Below, one piece after another: positions 34,401 through 46,400 of a stretch of 64,000 bases of DNA (positions within the stretch are counted from its first letter, which is position 1; the number at the start of each line of letters is the position of its first letter). This DNA comes from Prionace glauca. Taxonomy: Eukaryota > Chordata > Chondrichthyes > Carcharhiniformes > Carcharhinidae. Position numbers and translations under genes: made by a program. The notes under the pieces were generated by a model, which was not told where the DNA came from, ran no database searches, and saw only the letters and a list, made by a program, of their open reading frames with translations. The stretch spans positions 7,808,449 through 7,872,448 of the forward strand of contig CM075743.1 of NCBI GenBank assembly GCA_037974335.1, given 5' to 3'.

Positions 34401-37400
34401 GGGCAAATTTACTCAGTGCTGGAGGTGCTGTCTCCAGTCCCTGGGATGTTCCATTGTTGTCGCCGTTGACTTAACTAAGTGCTGGATGGCGTGGGGGGAG
34501 GGGTGGGCTGCTGTTTCCAGGCACAGGGATGTTCCATTGTCTTGGCTGTGGGGTGTGTTTAGGGACTGCACTCAGTGCTGGGGTTTGGGTTGGGCAGAGC
34601 GGGAAGGGCACCGTGTGCTCCTTGAGAGCTGATCAATTCAGGCAGCTGGTGCTCCGAGCTGGGGCGCTCATGTTAACACAGACACGCACACTGCCCGTAC
34701 TCCACAGTGAATAGAAACCCATCTTGTGATAATCAGGAGTCTGTCCCTGCCCCATGTGCCTGAACTGCAGCACATGGCTGGAAGGGAATGCTGCAGGAAC
34801 TCACTGATAAATGTTTTGAATTGAAAGATCCCATAGATCCTGATTGACTTGCCACTTCTCTTGCAGGCACAGCAAATTGAGACTACTGTGTATTTTCTTT
34901 TACTTTACTGAGTTCCCACACAACTTAAATTATCAACAGACAAGGAATATTTAAAAGTGAAAAGGAAACAACATTAATTTGTAACTTATCACTATTTCAG
35001 TTCCAAATAAATAACATTCCTCTGACAGACTTAATGGCCACTTTAAATATGGTTAGCAACTATAAATCTACTTGCTAAAATGACTTCCGTTTGACCATAG
35101 AGACCAGCCTGGCACCCTGGCACTGCACACTGGACACTTTGGCACTGGCCAATGGGCACAGGGCAGTTACAGGGGTGTGCAACCTGAGGGGGCCTGGCAT
35201 ATTATGGGGGTTGGGCCAGACCAATCAATGGTGAGGGGGGAGGGAACTGCTACTCATTCTGCTTCGTGATCATTGGGGTAGGGAAGGGCAGGGCAATCAG
35301 GGAGGGGGAGAGAGGAGGAGTCTACTGCCACTCTGCCTTGCGATCAGTGGAGGGAGGGAGAGGGATTCAGACAAGGCAGGGAGGGAGATCACATGGTTGA
35401 TTGATTCCTGCAGGCTGGGGTGTTCTCTGGCTGAGAACAGTAGACAAACAGACCTCTCTACTCTTGGAGCAGAGGGACCTGCACATGCACAGTGGTGCCC
35501 CCTGCTGCTCTCAGCCAATCTTCTGGTTATTAAAGCCTCGGTCCCACGACCTACAGGCCAGTCACAATTTTTGCTGGTTTTATCACTGTGTGCAGTGTAC
35601 AAGATCGCAGATTTGGACTCTCCCACAAAATGGATCAGAAACTCGAATTTTCACATAGGCCCTGGATTTAAAATATTTTTTGTAAGTTTGCCCCCATAGT
35701 TTCAAAGTAACACATAACAAGTTTATTCCAGGAGGCCTTGCCTGCATAGAGTACAAACTGAAATTAAAACACCAGCCTTTGCAACACCCTGATGACATCA
35801 CCATCAAGTCATGTGACCAGCTCTTAATGCAATTATGTAACCAATCAAATATATATGTATAGGCGAAAATAAAAAAAAAATCAACCATATTGTTTGGATA
35901 AAATAACACTTACCTTGGTGTCCATCTTGTATCTCATAACTGCAAGTCTCCCCTGATCTGTTGATCACTGACACTGTAACCATTTCACTGGATTTGTCTC
36001 CCTGGTTATTTGAGGCTGTGCAGTAATATTGATGATGTTGCTGTGTGAAGGATTGACAATGTAGATCCAGTTTATTGGTGTCAGAGAGCTTTGAAGCTTC
36101 AGATGGGGTCTTTTCATACCATGTGTACTGAATGGGAAGTGATCCCTGGGCAGATTCACAGGAGACGGACACTGAGCCCCCAGGAAGTGAGACATAAAGT
36201 GGTGTCAAAAATTGAAGCACAGGAACAGAGACGGATTCTGTAGGAAGGAAACAATCATTCAGATACTGAGTGAACATCCAGACATCAAACACCATTTTGT
36301 TTTCTCCTTCAGTGTCTCAGCCAGGGGTCGCCATGTTGTATTCTGACATCTCCATGGAGGTGGGTGTTTAATCAGGGTTTGGGAATGGGACGTGGGAGAG
36401 AGTCTGGGCCCAGACACCACACGTTGCACTTTAGGAATGTCCATTGCTATCTCCAATGCTCCAGCCAATTAAAGGCCAGAGACTGATGTGACCATCCAAT
36501 CAGGGAGAGTGGGTGGGGTCCTGGTGATGGAGGGTCTCACCTGGCTGAGGTGGGAGTTGCTGATCTGAGAATGGAGGCAGTGAGGGGCAAGCCCAGGTCA
36601 GTTTACTTTATCCTTGAATATCCCACAGCTGCCTGACTCTGATCCTGACCGGACAATGTGACCTGTCTGCATTGCTAACTGAAAACCCCAGTTGGCATGG
36701 CAACGAGATCTTATGAGGCCCCATTGGGAAATTTCTTCCTTGTGTCGACTGTCCACGCAGTTACTTTTGAATGTAAGTCAACGATGATCAGAATTGTGTG
36801 AGTTTTTATTGTTGCACCTTCCTGTACAATAAAAAATTTGTACTTATTTAGTAAATCTGCTGAAATGGGCAGTTTTCCAATAAAGTTATTAAAACTCAAA
36901 ACCAAAGATCATCAATTTCCTGTAAAGGTAATTTCAACAGAACGGAAAGTGTTTCCTGTAGAAACTAAAGGAAATATTTCTGACTGAGTTCTTCGCAATC
37001 AGCATGTAAACAGTTAAAGCTCTTAAACCGAATTGGCACATTCATCCTTTTAAATTTCCAAAGCTGTTACAATCAATTATGTGAGAAAAAGAGGGTTGTA
37101 CATCCACCCTTACTCATGTGGTCACAGCAAACCCATACCATTAGTATTTGTCTAACTTTCTGATGAGACGTGAGTTGTGTTGTCCTGGAACGGAACTATG
37201 GACGGAATTTTCTGACTGCTCACACCAGTAGGATTTTCCCATCCCACTGCATTTGGAACATGGCGGTAAGATCGCACCCTCTGTGCCTGGAACTCTCTCT
37301 ATTGAGATGAGGAAGTACATATTTTAGGCTGTGGGTTGGAAGAAGGTTTGTGTACAGCACAGGAAACAGGTGTTGTAAACTCAGTCACTTATCACATATG

Positions 37401-40400
37401 TCGAATGAGATTTTGTGGTAGGTTTGTCCAGGTTTACTTTGTTCACTATAGTTATTCTTAATAACTATTGTTCGTTGCTGCTTAATATTCTCGAACAATA
37501 TATAGGGCCCTGCTCTGAGCTGATCACTGCTGGGGTCATGAGGCAGCCGATGGGTTTTGAATGTAAGTCAATGATGATCAGAATTGTATGAGTTTTTATT
37601 GCTTCGCCTTCCCGTACGATAAAAACTCTACATCTATTTACCAAATGTCGAAGCACCTTCTGAAATGGGCAGTTTTTCCATAAAATTAATAAAACCCAAA
37701 ACCAGAGACCATCAGCTTCCTGTTAACTGAATTTCGAAGAGCAGGATGGGTTCAAACTACTTTGCTGATCTACTTTCAATCCGAAATTATTTCATCTGAC
37801 ACAGAATATTAGCAAGTGTTTATTTTTCCTGGGATAATCAGGAGATAAATGCAAAATATTGCAGATGCTGAAAACTGAAAAAAAAAACAGAAAAGTGCGG
37901 GAAAATCTCTGCAGGTCTGACAGCATCTGTGGAGCGAGAATAGAGCCAACATTTCGAGCCTAGATGACCTATCGTCAGCTCTGACCAAGGGTCACCCAGA
38001 CTCGAAACATTGGCACTATTCTCTCTCCACGTGCTATCAGAGCTGCTGAGATTTTCCAGCTTCATTCTTGTAACAATCAGGGGATTTGCTATAAGCACTG
38101 TCAAATGTGACATCTTCAAACCAGCTTTCCAAAGAGAGAAGCAGCACATCGATCGACAGACAGCAGAAACATAAACTGATCTTGGACAGTGAAAATAGAT
38201 TGTCAGTCAGTCAATCTGTCGCACTGTCAAACCGCACAGCAGACAGAACCTTTCTACAATATGTTTAATTTCAGCAATACAGAGGAAACATCTTCCCATT
38301 CATGAGCAGGAGTTATTACACCTGCATGGGTTAGCACTGCTTCTCCACAGTGCCAGGGATCCCAGGTTTGATTCTGGCCTTGGATCACTGTCTGTATGGA
38401 ATTTGCACATTCTCTCCGCGTCTTGCCTGGGTTTCCCCCGGGTGCTGCGTTTTCCTCGTTAGTGTGTGCTTAAACTGGACCAGATGCTGGGCAACACGAC
38501 TGCTCACTGACTATCACTGATTGCTGTGCAGACGCATGGATTTGGGCCAGTGTCTGTGGGAGTTTGCGCATTCTCCCCGTGCTTGCGTGGGTTTTCTCCG
38601 GGTGCTCCGGTTTCCTCCCACACCCCAAAGATGTGCTATTCGGCATATTGGAAGTAATAAATTGTCCCTAAATTAGTTTCCCTCAATGTGGATTGCCATA
38701 AAAACAATAGATAGGGGTCATGGGTGGAGAGGGGGACTGGTAATATTGAAATGGTGGCGCGGGCTCGTTGGGCCGAAGGGCCTGTTATCTGGGCTGTTTT
38801 TGTTCTGCTTTGTTCTTTGATCCAAAGGTTAGGTTGATTGGCCAAGCTAAATTGACCATAGTATCAGGGGATTCGCAAGGTAAATGTGTGGGGCTATAGG
38901 GATAGGAGGTGGGATTATGGTTGTTACAGACGCGACGGGCCAAATGGGCTCCTTCTGTATTGTAGGGATTCTATGAGGATTTATGATGACTTTCACCTCC
39001 TCCCTTCCCACTGTCCAGGGGCTGCTCATCTGAGAATCATTCCTAATCAGTTACCTCTGGTGAGTATCTAGAATCTTCAGTTTGGAAATCAAGAATGGGA
39101 AATTTATTTACAATAAATGATCAAGTATTATCTTTTCTTTAGAGTTAAAATTTAACGTTTCAATGATGCCAACATGAATTCAGAATCTAATCTGACAATT
39201 CCATCACTGAGGAAAGGAGTAAATGAGAATGAAAAATCAACACCCAAAAATCAAAATAAAGGCTCTTAAAATCAAAACATTACCCATGAACAAATCTCAA
39301 GAAGCCCCTGTGAAAATAGCGATGATTTTGACTCTGATCTGGAGGTTTGCTCGGGATAGTGAGTGGGATTTTCACCGAGTCATTTTAAGTTAAGCAAAGT
39401 TAAAAAAAAGTCCTCCTCATCCACCCTGCCACCCTCCATGTCCTCTCATGAAGCAAATGCCCCTTTACCCACACCCAGTCAAAGCTCTGCCCCTTTGCCC
39501 AATCCCAGTGTCCCCAATGCCCCTTCCATCCAAGCTCTTCCCACCCATCCACATTTTTTGTGGGCTGTGAGGGGTGACGGATGGAGGGCCCTTGGATTTT
39601 CCTGGGTCAAAATCCCATGACATGAGGGGGACATTTTGAACAGTCTGTCACCACACTGCATGGCACAGTTGTTAGCATTGCTGCCTCACAGTCCCAGAGA
39701 CCTGGGTTTGATTCCTGGCTTGCGTCACTGTCTGTGTGGAGTTTGCACATTCTCCCCGTGTCTGCATGGATTTCCTCCGGGTGCTCTGGTTTCTCCTGAC
39801 AGTCCAAAAGATGTGCTAGTTAGGTGCATTGGCCATGAGAATTTATCGCTCAGTGTGGGTGACTTGGTGCCGAAGTGTGGTGACTAGGGGAATTTCACAG
39901 AAACATCATTACAGTGTTAATGTAAGCCTACTTGTGACTAATAAATAAACTTTTTTCAAAAACTTTGACTCTGCATGCATATCTTCTTGTGCCGACTGGC
40001 CTGTATCCAGTCCACAACCAACACCCCCACCCCTGTCCCCCGCAGCAATGATGATCCGATGGTCAAAAATAAGGTAGGAGGAGAGGTAATAAGCCGTGGA
40101 TAACGAAGGAGGTGAAGGAAAGTGTTAAACTAAAAGCGGAGGAATTTAGAGTAGCGAAGAGTAGTGGGCGAGAAGAGGATTGGGAGAGTTTAAATGTCAA
40201 CAAAGATTGACAAAGAAGTTGATAAAAAAGGGTAGGAGAAACTATGAAGCTGGGCTAGTGCTTAATATAAAAAAGGATAGCAAGAGTTTTTATAAATATA
40301 TAAAAAGGAAGAGGCTGGCTAGGGTGAACGTTGGTCCTTTAGAGGATGAGAAAGGGGAGCTAGGGGATGGGGATATGGCTAAGGTATTGAATAACTTTTT

Positions 40401-43400
40401 TGTTTCTGTCTTCACGGAGGACGACGTGAATAATTTGCCGGGTGTTAGCGATGGAAAGGTGGTAGGACTGGAGGGTCTTAATGATATTACTGTTACTAGA
40501 GAGGCGGTGCTCGACAGACTGGAGGAGCTGATTGTGGACAAGTCCCCAGGACCGAATGGTATGCATCCGAGGATTCTGAAAGAAATGGCGGAGGTGATAG
40601 TGGATGCCTTGGTGGTTATTTTCCAGACGTCGCTGGATTCCGGGGAAGTGCCGGATGATTGGAAAACGGCTAATGTTACGCCGTTGTTTAAGAAGGGTGC
40701 CAGGCAAAAGGCGGGAAATTATAGGCCGGTTAGTTTAATGTCTGTGGTAGGTAAAATGTTAGAATCTGTCATTAAGGAGGAAATTGCGAGGCATCTTGAA
40801 GGGAATTGCTTGATAGAGCAGACGCAGCACGGTTTCATTAAAGGGAAGTCGTGTCCGACAAATTTACTGGAGTTCTATGAGGATGTGTCTAGGGCGGTGG
40901 ATAGAGGAGAGCCGGTGGATGTGGTCTTTCTGGATTTTCAGAAGGCGTTTGACAAAGTACCTCATAAGAAGTTATTGCAGAAGGTCGAGGGACATGGAGT
41001 TGGGGGTAGGGTGTTAGCGTGGATAGAGGATTGGTTGTCAAATAGGAGGCAGAGAGTGGGGGTCAATGGGTGCTATTCGGATTAGCGGTTGGTGACTAGT
41101 GGAGTGCCCCAAGGGTCGGTGCTGGGGCCTCAGCTTTTTACCATTTATACAGATGATCTGGAGGAGGGAACCGAGTGTAGGGTGTCGAAATTTGCTGATG
41201 ACACCAAGATTGGGGGAACGGCAAATTGTGTGGAGAGTGTGGAGAGTCTGCAGAAGGATTTAGATAGGCTGGGCGAATGGGCCAGGAAATGGCAAATGGA
41301 ATTTAATGTTGGCAAGTGTGAGGTGGTCCACTTTGGTAGGAAGAATGGTAGGAAGGACTATTACTTATGGGGCGAAAAACTGCAGTAGGCGACGGTGCAG
41401 AGGGACCTCAGGGTCCTTGTGCATGAGTCGCAAAAACCCAGCTTGCAAGTGCAGCAGGTGGTCAGGAAGGCGAATGGGATGCTGGCCTTCATAGCGAGGG
41501 GGATCGAATATAAAAGTAGGGAGGTCTTGCTGCAGCTGTATAGGGCATTGGTGAGGCCGCAGCTGGAGTACTGTGTGCAGTTTTGGGCGCCGCACCTGCG
41601 CAAACATATTTTGGCCTTGGAGGGAGTGCAGAGGAAGTTTACTAGGCTGATACCGGAGTTGAGGGGGTTGAGCTATGAGGAGAGGCTGAATAAACTGGGC
41701 TTGTACTCGTTAGAGTTTAGAAGAATGAGGGGAGATCTCATTGAGATGTATAAGATGATGAATGGCATGGATAGGATAGAGGTGGAGAGACTCTTCCCGC
41801 TCAAAGACAGTAGGACTAGGGGGCACAGCCTCAAGATAAAAGGGGGGCCTTTTAGAACGGAGTTGAGGAGGAACTTCTTCACTCAAAGGGTGGTGAATCT
41901 CTGGAATTCTCTGCCCATTGAAGTGGTGGAGGCTACCTCGCTAAATATTTTTAAGACGCGGGTTGATGGGTTTTTGATGAGAGGGGATTAAGGGTTATGG
42001 GGAGAGGGCGGGAAAGTGGAACTGAGCAGCAACAGATCAGCCATGATCTTATTGAATGGCGGGGCAGGCTCGAAGGGCTAGATGGCCTACTCCTGCTCCT
42101 ATTTCTTATGTTCTTATCTCGTCATTTGTGCGCAGTTTCTCCCGAGGCGGGCAGGTTGAGTTGGGAATTTTCCAAATTCTCCCGACCTACCTCCGGAATG
42201 AAAGTCGAGGCCAATGTCTCAACAGTTAATAAAGAGGCTTCTTTTACCATCCAAACAATATGACAACTCCAGGTTAATTCACTTGTAATGTTGGACTCTG
42301 TTCGGCTGACCTCAGTCTCTTGAGTCACCCATTACATCAGGAAGCCTCTGGATCTTGGTCAATTCTTTGGAGGGATTCTATAGGGGAGGTGATGGCCTAG
42401 TGATATTATTGCTGGACTGTTAGTGAATGTTCTGGGGATTTGGGTTTGAATCCTGCCATGGCAGACAGCCAAATTCAAATTCAATGAAATGGAACTGGGA
42501 TATAGAATCACCTGATGACCACGAAAGTGTTGTTATTGTCTGAATTTTACTTTTTTTCTGAATGCGAGCTCCCAACATTGGATTTATGTAACATAAGTCA
42601 GTTTTCCCGACCGCTGCCTTCTCGCTGCCAGACTCTGCACTGCTCGGGATATCGGAGCTGTCTGTTTCCCCACGGATAAAACATGGATTGAACATTTCAG
42701 TCGAGATGAATAAAGATAATCACTGAGAAACATACCGTCAGATATTTGAAGCTCGACAGCATACATTGGATCGAGAAGCCCAGTTCTTTCAATCCCACAG
42801 CTGTACCATCCTGCATCTCCTAAGTGAAGATCCTTCATAGTGACAACAAATACTCCTTGTGACTTGTTATCTCTGATTGATATTCTGCCATTTCGAGAAA
42901 TTGTCTTTGCGATAACCTGACACTGGCGAGTATTGCCGCGACACCAATATTTATTATGTGACTTGTACCGTGTATCATAGTGACAATTTATTGTGATTGC
43001 TCTTCCCACAATTCCTGTTACTTTCTGTTCTGCCCACAATTCACCTGAAACTGAGACAACATTTCAGAAATTGAACAGGAAATAATTGCTTCATTCAAAT
43101 ACGTACATTCTTATGAGTTAAATTCCATGCAGATTAACATAATCATTAAATAGAGATTTTTCACAATCTCAGGATGTCCCAAAGTATTTCACAATCAATG
43201 GTTTACTTTTCAAACATTTTGGGGTATTTTCTTGACTCACAGGTAGGAGCTGGGAGAGCAGATAGGACTGGAAATTGAGGTTCTGCCTCACACTATGGGG
43301 TTTCACTTCAGTGTGTAACAGAAATAGACATGGGGCAGCACAGTGATTAACATTGCTGTCTCAGAGCGCCAGGGAATTGGGTTCGATTCCCGGCGTGGGT

Positions 43401-46400
43401 CACTATCTGTGTGGAGTTTGCTCGTTCTCCCCGTGTCTGCGTGGTTTCCTCCAGGTGCTCTGGTTTCCTCCCACATTCTGAAAGATGCGCTGGTTAGGTG
43501 CATTGACCTGAACAGGTGCGGGAGTGTGGCGACTGGAGACCTTTCACAGTAACTTCATTGCAGTGTTAATGTAAGCCTTGATTTTGATTAATAAATAAAC
43601 TCTAACTTTTAGACTCTTGTACAGACCTGAGAATTTTGGGGCGTTGCCAGTGGGTGCGTTGGGGGTTAGACATGAATTTGATGCTGCCAAGGGGGGATAT
43701 TCGGATCGTGGGTGGGCTGCGGATGTCAGGGAGTTATCTTTGCAGGCCTTGGTGATGGGTGGCCTAGGGGAATGGCTGGAGGTCTGTCGGGATTTAAATG
43801 CCTCCTGGGGGAGGTGAGTGGAAATCAGGGGGAGGTTTGGGTCAACTCGGGGAAACAGAGTCCTTTTTGTTTGCCGTGGGGAGGTTTGGGGGTGGTGAGA
43901 GGTCTGGGGAGGGTGAGAGGGGAATGAAGGGAGTGTGGAAAACTGGAAGTGTGGTGTTGTGTGAGGTTTCAGCAGAATTTCCATCTTCTCAACTTTGTTG
44001 CTGCAACCTGTACTGCAGGAGGAATTGGAGATGATGAGAACATTGCTGACAAACATAGAAAGGAAAGAGATTGAGGTTTGGTCAGGGAAGATTCAGAAAT
44101 TCGGAGACTGATCACTGAGCAGGACCGAAGGAACTTAGAAACTACAAACAGGAGTAGGCCATTCAGCCCTTCGAGTCTGCTCAACCATTCATTTTGATCA
44201 TGGCTGATCATTGAATTCAATATCCTGATCCCCTCTTCCCCCGACATCCTTTTGACCGCTTTAGCCCCAAGAACTATATCTAATTTCTTCTCAAAACATT
44301 TTGGCCTCAATTACATTCTGTGGGAGTGAATTCCACATTCACCGCCCTCTGGGTGAAGAAATTTCTCCTCGCCTCAGTTCTAAAAGGTCTATCCCTTAAA
44401 CTATGACCCCCTAGTTCAGGACCCCCACCATTGGGAACATTCTTGGTGAATTTACCTTTTCTAATCCTGTTAGAATTTTATAAGTTTCTATGAGATCCCC
44501 CTGCATCCTTCTAAATTCCAGTGAATCTAACCCTAACCGACTTAGTCTCCCCTCATATAAACCACATCCACTAGTCCTCCTCAATCAAAGTTACATCCTC
44601 AAAGAATTCTAATAGTTTCATCAAGCATGATTTAGCTTCTGTAAATCCATGCTGACTTTGTCTGATACCACTGCCTTCCAAATGCCGAGTTACTAAATTC
44701 TTGATAATCGATGCGAGCAACTTCCCCTCGACTGACGTTAGTCTCGCTGGTCTATAGTTCCCTGTTTTGTCTTTACCTCCCTTTGTGAACTGCGGGCTTA
44801 CATTAACTATTCTCCAATCTGTAGGAACCAGTCCAGAATCTAAAGAGTTCTGGAAAATGCTCACTAATGGATCTACTATTTCCTGGGCCACTTCTTTAAG
44901 TACTCTGGGATGAAGATTATCAGGACCTGGAGATTTATTCACCTTCAATCCCACCAATTTCCTCAAAACCATTTCTCTACGAATGCTGATTTCCTTCAGC
45001 TTCTCACTTAACCATGTTTCGCGCCATATTTCTGTTATATTATTCATATCTTCCTTTATGAAAACTGAAGCAAAGTACAAGTTTAACTCATCAGCCGTTT
45101 CTTTATTCCCCATTATGAACTCGCCCGTTTCTGACTTAAGGGCCTACATTTGTTTTTGTCAATCTCTCTCTCTTTACGTACCTATAGAAACTTTCACACT
45201 CAGTTAATATGTTTGCTGCAAGCTTACTTTCATACCCATACTTAAGGGGAGGCAATGGTTTTGAGGTATTATCGCTCGGCAATTAATCCAGTAACTCTGC
45301 CAATGATCTGGAGACCTGGCTTCGAATCCCACCACAGCAAATGTTGGAACTTAAATTCAATACATAAAATATCTGGAATGAAGAATCTACTGATGACCAT
45401 GAAACCATTGTCGCTTGTTGGAAACACTCATCTGATTCACTAATGTCCTTAAGGGAAGGGAATCTGCCTTCCTTACCCGGTCTGGCCTATATGTGACTCC
45501 AGATCCACAGCAATGTGGTTGACATTTCAGAAAGAGTTTACAATAAATGACAGGATGGGGATTCCAAAACAATTAAAAATCTTGAGTGAAAATATGAGGA
45601 TGAGAAAAAAGATCCGGGAAAAATTAAAAATGAGTTAACAGAGAGGCTGAGTGTAGTTGGGACTGGGAGTGTAACAGCATTTGTCTGAAATGATATTTCA
45701 TCATTAGTGGCATCGAGGTCATTAACCAAAACCTCATTGCAGCGTAATCTTGTCATGTTAAAATGGGCAGCACGAATAACTGAAATCCAGTGATTGAAAG
45801 TTAAACAATTGGAAGAAAAAGGTGACTTATGTGAAAAGTAATATAGATCAACCATCTGTCAGAGAGGAACAGTGACATTGACAGACCTTCATAAAATAAC
45901 ACCTCATCAACTCTGAAGTTTATTTCCTCGTCACAAGTCGGCTTACATTAGCACTGCAATGAAGCTACTGTGAAAATCCCCTCAGCTTGACACCCTGGCG
46001 CCTGTTTGGGTACACTGAGGGAGAATTTAGTATGGCCAATGCATCTAACCAGCACGTCTTTTGGAGTGTGTGAGAAAACCAGAGCACCCTGAGGAAACCC
46101 GTGCCGATACGGGGAGAACATGCGGACTCTGCACAGTCACTCAAGCCTGGAATCAAACCCGGGTCGTTGATGCTGTGAGGCTGCAGTGTGAACCACTGTG
46201 CCATCATGCTGCCCCTATTTTAAACTTGTACAAACCTGAGACGTATTTGTGGGGTTCTCAATGCTGCAGCCTTCAATAAATATTGGACATCAGATTACAT
46301 TTAAAAAAATATTAAAATGTACATAAAAAGCAAATACAAAATAAAAAAGACCTTTCATTTTAAAAATGTGACTCATCTCAATTTTGAAAAACTAAATTGT

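Noticed and set aside
43544-44056. 170-codon Ser/Pro-rich minus-strand frame
   Set aside because: Broken in unit 1 by the 112-bp insertion, starts in a SINE, no domain.
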